Part shown: positions 63,686 to 64,000 of the stretch, one piece after another
Layout: each line of letters opens with the position of its first letter
Numbering within the stretch: position 1 is the first letter of the stretch
Source of the DNA: Cytobacillus purgationiresistens
Lineage (GTDB): Bacteria > Bacillota > Bacilli > Bacillales > Cytobacillaceae
DNA: 64,000 nucleotides
Reading direction: 5' to 3'
NCBI RefSeq assembly: GCF_030813235.1
Contig: NZ_JAUSUB010000012.1
Coordinates: 62,001 to 126,000 of the forward strand
Notes under the pieces: generated by a model
Databases searched by the model: none
The model's input: only the letters and a program-made list of their open reading frames with translations
What the model was told of the DNA's origin: nothing
Translations under genes and position numbers: made by a program

Positions 63686-64000
63686 TATCCGATCCCTCCT
63701 TATCCATCAAATCCACCATATGCTTCTTCAACACTTTTAGCGCTCTGTGCTGGGTAGTCTTCACTTTACTTTCCGTCCAGCCCAAACTCTCAGCTGTTTC
63801 AGCTATAGACATATCTTGTAAATACCGCATCACAATCACCAATCTTTGATCTACCGTACAGACATCCAAGCATTTATAAATCATTTGGGTATTTTCATTT
63901 TGCATCGCAATCTCTTCAGGCATTGGATTCTCATCTCTTACCTGCTGCTGTGACCAATCAAATTTTTCGATTATCTTTAGCTTCCAGCCCTTTTGTTTAC
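63660..64000 (-). CDS. sigX: ECF RNA polymerase sigma factor SigX (5' part beyond window)
   Basis: C-terminal part of an extracytoplasmic-function sigma factor; the frame stays open to the window edge (113 codons visible; family about 190 residues). The visible part contains sigma region 4 with the helix-turn-helix MSIAETAESLGWTESKVKTTQHRALKVLKK. Pairing with rsiX and the position near serA/fer identify it as SigX, which controls cell-envelope charge genes in B. subtilis. Confidence 0.9.
   Translation of the reverse strand, partial: KQKGWKLKIIEKFDWSQQQVRDENPMPEEIAMQNENTQMIYKCLDVCTVDQRLVIVMRYLQDMSIAETAESLGWTESKVKTTQHRALKVLKKHMVDLMDKEGSDSEETELER

Overview
The window is a 64 kb chromosomal segment from a low-GC, endospore-forming member of the Bacillaceae. 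The evidence is the density of sporulation, coat and germination genes (ypjB, yunB, spoIVA, yphB, sleB-ypeB, cotJABC), bacillithiol genes (bshA, bshB1, ypdA), Bacillus-type qcrABC, TRAP (mtrB), recS, a sigX/rsiX pair, and a gene order that largely follows the B. subtilis bshA to sigX interval. It is not B. subtilis: relative to that order (from memory) yugP, yunB, a degenerate amidohydrolase-like gene, plsC, ansA and cotJABC are inserted, and the trp operon is missing between aroH and hisC. No tRNA, rRNA, CRISPR array, prophage or transposase gene was seen.

Layout. 1-2.9 kb: bshA (cut by the edge), bshB1, mgsA, dapB and a MazG-type gene in one minus-strand operon. 3.1-7.8 kb: ypjC (plus), then yugP, ypjB, yunB, ypjA (minus). 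8-13.6 kb: qcrABC, ypiF, ypiB, ypiA and an amidohydrolase-like relic. 13.8-21.3 kb: aromatic supra-operon cheR, aroC-aroB-aroH-hisC-tyrA-aroA. 21.8-26.8 kb: ndk, heptaprenyl/menaquinone genes hepS-menG-hepT, mtrB, folE, hbs. 27.3-35.1 kb: spoIVA, yphF, yphE, gpsA, der and the YIEGIA cluster. 35.2-36.3 kb: small ypzI gene, a dispersed repeat and an 11-unit, 52-bp tandem array. 36.3-44.9 kb: fni, ypfD, plsC, cmk, ypfB, ypfA, ypeB-sleB, prsW. 45-49.7 kb: ansA, ypdA, gudB, mecB. 49.8-57.3 kb: ypbG, cotJABC, ypbF, ypbE, ypbD, recS, ypbB, fer. 57.5-64 kb: ribU with its FMN riboswitch, serA, a PHP phosphoesterase, an M23/LysM endopeptidase, and rsiX-sigX (cut by the edge).

Functional links. The aro/his/tyr genes form one shikimate-to-phenylalanine/tyrosine transcription unit. 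hepS-menG-hepT make menaquinone, which qcrABC oxidises. bshA, bshB1 and ypdA make and recycle bacillithiol. sleB-ypeB, spoIVA, cotJABC, ypjB, yunB and yphB belong to spore formation and germination. dapB and serA feed amino-acid supply, and gudB breaks down glutamate.

The least explained material is intergenic. (i) Two copies of a ~208-bp element with short terminal inverted repeats are each bracketed by a duplicated, locus-specific terminator hairpin (40283-40532 and 51956-52231). (ii) A 52-bp tandem array with palindromic cores and an A-A-B higher-order pattern lies at 35511-36116. (iii) A second dispersed repeat family has conserved flanks around unrelated hairpins. (iv) Several structured leaders and operator-like dyads are described below. 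Function assignments come from recognising sequence families by eye; no database search was run.
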